A stretch of 64,000 nucleotides of DNA, from the NCBI GenBank assembly GCA_025174535.1, contig JALBUN010000023.1, positions 2,232,001-2,296,000 on the forward strand, in the 5' to 3' direction. The number at the start of each line of letters is the position of its first letter. Position 1 is the stretch's first letter. The notes beneath the pieces were generated by a model. It ran no database searches, was not told the DNA's origin, and saw nothing but the letters and a program-made list of their open reading frames with translations. The position numbers were made by a program, and so were the translations under genes. The stretch is from Cantharellus purpuraceus. Taxonomy: Eukaryota; Basidiomycota; Agaricomycetes; Cantharellales; Hydnaceae. Below are positions 62,601 through 64,000 of the stretch, in pieces.

Positions 62601-63971
62601 AGACACATACACCATGCTCATTTGGACCAAGCGGTGAATCTGTGATGAGAGGTGCAGGATCTTGTGAGCGATTCACGATCGGGGAGAAGAGAGTGGTCGT
62701 CAACTGTGTGAGTTCATCGAGTGATTCTGCCACGTGTCTGAGTCACTATACAGGTTCAGAAATTGACCATTACCTCGTCCCACAATGGCCAGCTTCATCC
62801 TCCCAGCACAATACTCTGTCTGCCACCACTCCACAAGCCTCCGACGCGTCTCGCGCCCGACAGGCCCGCCGTCCGGATCTGACTCAGAAGGCAATGCGGG
62901 AAGAGGGTTGGCAGGATCGACGACAGGTGGCGCCACAGCATTCCCATTAGGGACGCCGTCTGTCTTGGTGGTATGGTTTTCCAAGGTCTGGGCGACGCTA
63001 CGGCCGTACGCGCTCAGAGTACCACGATGTCCTGTACCAAACTTGGTCCATGGATGTTTCCGCATGACGCCATCTTGGGATACGTCATCATCTGTGCAGA
63101 ACGAGGGCATGGCGCTCGAAAACTCACCTGTGCCTCGGACATCGCCGCTAAGACCCTTCTCAAGCTGAAAAATGCGCCATCTGTCGCTTTGGGAGTTTTT
63201 CTTGTGCTCCGAATCGACGGCGTTCAGCTCGCGAGCGGTGCCTGCGTCCGAGAAGAGGGGAGAATGGAAGAAAGAAGCAAACATTTCCAGGGCACGTGGG
63301 AGGGGGGACTTGCGTGGGATGGGAGTGACGGAGTCATTGGGGAGGGGCGTGCTTGCGCCCGAAGAGGGAGGTGTGGAGGTGGACGAGACGGAGAAATAGT
63401 AGTTGGTGTTGGAGGCTCCCGTGTAGGCATTGGTATGGCCTCCATGGGCTGAAATGTACTAGAAGGACATTAGGACAGTCGCATGGCAGGACAATGTTGA
63501 TACCTCATTGTACCCGTTCTCTTTAGGAAATTGTTTGGTGCCCTGAGGAGGATTAGCCGGAGGAAGACGCGTGCAGGAGGTGGACGTACCAGGAACAGCA
63601 TATGCTCGCAGAAATGCGCCTAGAAACTGAATCAGTGGGTTGCCATCGTGGGGAATCGCGTCAAGACGCACAAGACCAGGCATATCGTCCTGAAAACGCG
63701 GGGTGAGCGAGCGGGAGAGAGACTGCAAGAGGGAAGGACGTACAGGATCGTTGAGGTGGCCCACCGCAATGTCCATTGCAGCAGCGCTGGTGTCTGCATC
63801 CTTGTCGTGAATCAGCATGGCCTGGAGGCCATTTTCGAGACGGAGGAGACGGTATGCACGAGTGTCTTGTGCAGGTGTCTCTATGGCCCCGGTGAAGACA
63901 GAGTAAGCGGGGGCAGTGAGGGTGGAAGACACTGGTCGCCAGGGAGAGTCGCTGGTCGTGGAAGAGAGCAT
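59609..63971 (-). CDS. Insulin-degrading-enzyme-type M16 metalloprotease (Ste23-like)
   Basis: Starts MLSSTTSDSPWRPVSS near the right edge. RLLRLENGLQAMLIHDKDAD and MDIAVGHLNDPDDMPGL lead to the inverted zinc motif AHFCEHMLFL (HxxEH), assembled across introns at about 63700-63590. GTKQFPKENGYNE and LFSDAGTARELNAVDSEHKK (with the distal Glu ligand) follow. Later parts are KFGTGHRGTLSA, SFLGHLVGHEGPGSIHSYLK and GKGWSTGVSAGN. The C-terminal half includes ELRTKQQLGYIVFVTGWSAR, a typical IDE substrate-binding block. In yeast, Ste23 helps mature a-factor pheromone; the family degrades short peptides. A mitochondrial or longer N-terminus beyond the window cannot be excluded. Confidence 0.93.
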
Positions 63972-64000
63972 CCTGACTGCTCTGGGTACGCGTGAGGGTA

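Noticed and set aside
55244..63971. Secondary-metabolite gene cluster around the O-methyltransferase
   Set aside because: Neighbours are an apyrase, an empty interval and an M16 protease. No polyketide synthase, peptide synthetase, terpene cyclase or P450 is present.

Overview
The window is nuclear DNA from a basidiomycete fungus, most likely a mushroom-forming Agaricomycete. The evidence is a dense gene layout on both strands, many introns of about 45-65 bp, very short intergenic gaps, and families typical of the group: two 'macrofage activating glycoprotein'-type secreted proteins, a PriB/Leu3-like zinc-cluster factor and a lineage-type CCCH/coiled-coil protein. Exon borders below were read by eye from splice signals and frame continuity. 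No search or alignment was run.

Layout, left to right. 0.5-8.9 kb: a HYPK-like UBA protein and TIM54, divergent from a 64-bp spacer, then a complete MER3/HFM1 meiotic helicase with its C-terminal zinc finger. 10.4-15.8 kb: a Golgi nucleotide-sugar transporter, MDM12 (ERMES) and ELP3 (Elongator). 15.9-20.2 kb: two tandem, diverged coiled-coil genes, the first with a CCCH finger. 20.5-28.5 kb, all minus strand: cis-prenyltransferase, a Cdc4-like F-box/WD40 protein, a GCIP-like protein and a Zn2Cys6 transcription factor. 29.5-33.2 kb: the i-AAA protease YME1. 34.0-38.1 kb: two tandem secreted glycoproteins sharing a perfectly identical tract. 38.4-47.3 kb: RAD3/XPD, a nitronate monooxygenase-like enzyme and a second zinc-cluster factor. 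48.9-64 kb: a PWWP/Tudor-like chromatin protein, a GDA1/CD39 apyrase, an O-methyltransferase and an insulin-degrading-enzyme-type M16 protease at the right edge.

The genes are mainly unlinked housekeeping functions. Three are mitochondrial (TIM54, MDM12, YME1), several serve DNA or chromatin (MER3, RAD3, the PWWP-like protein), and four act in the secretory pathway (nucleotide-sugar transporter, cis-prenyltransferase, apyrase, glycoproteins). I see no biosynthetic cluster, no CRISPR array, no intact transposon and no tRNA. I did not find a clear new biological system. The most unusual features are the tandem CCCH/coiled-coil pair, several micro-exons (8, 10, 10, 15, 20 and 24 nt) lying inside key domains, two GC-AG introns inside catalytic or DNA-binding motifs, and a recent gene-conversion tract between the glycoprotein paralogues.
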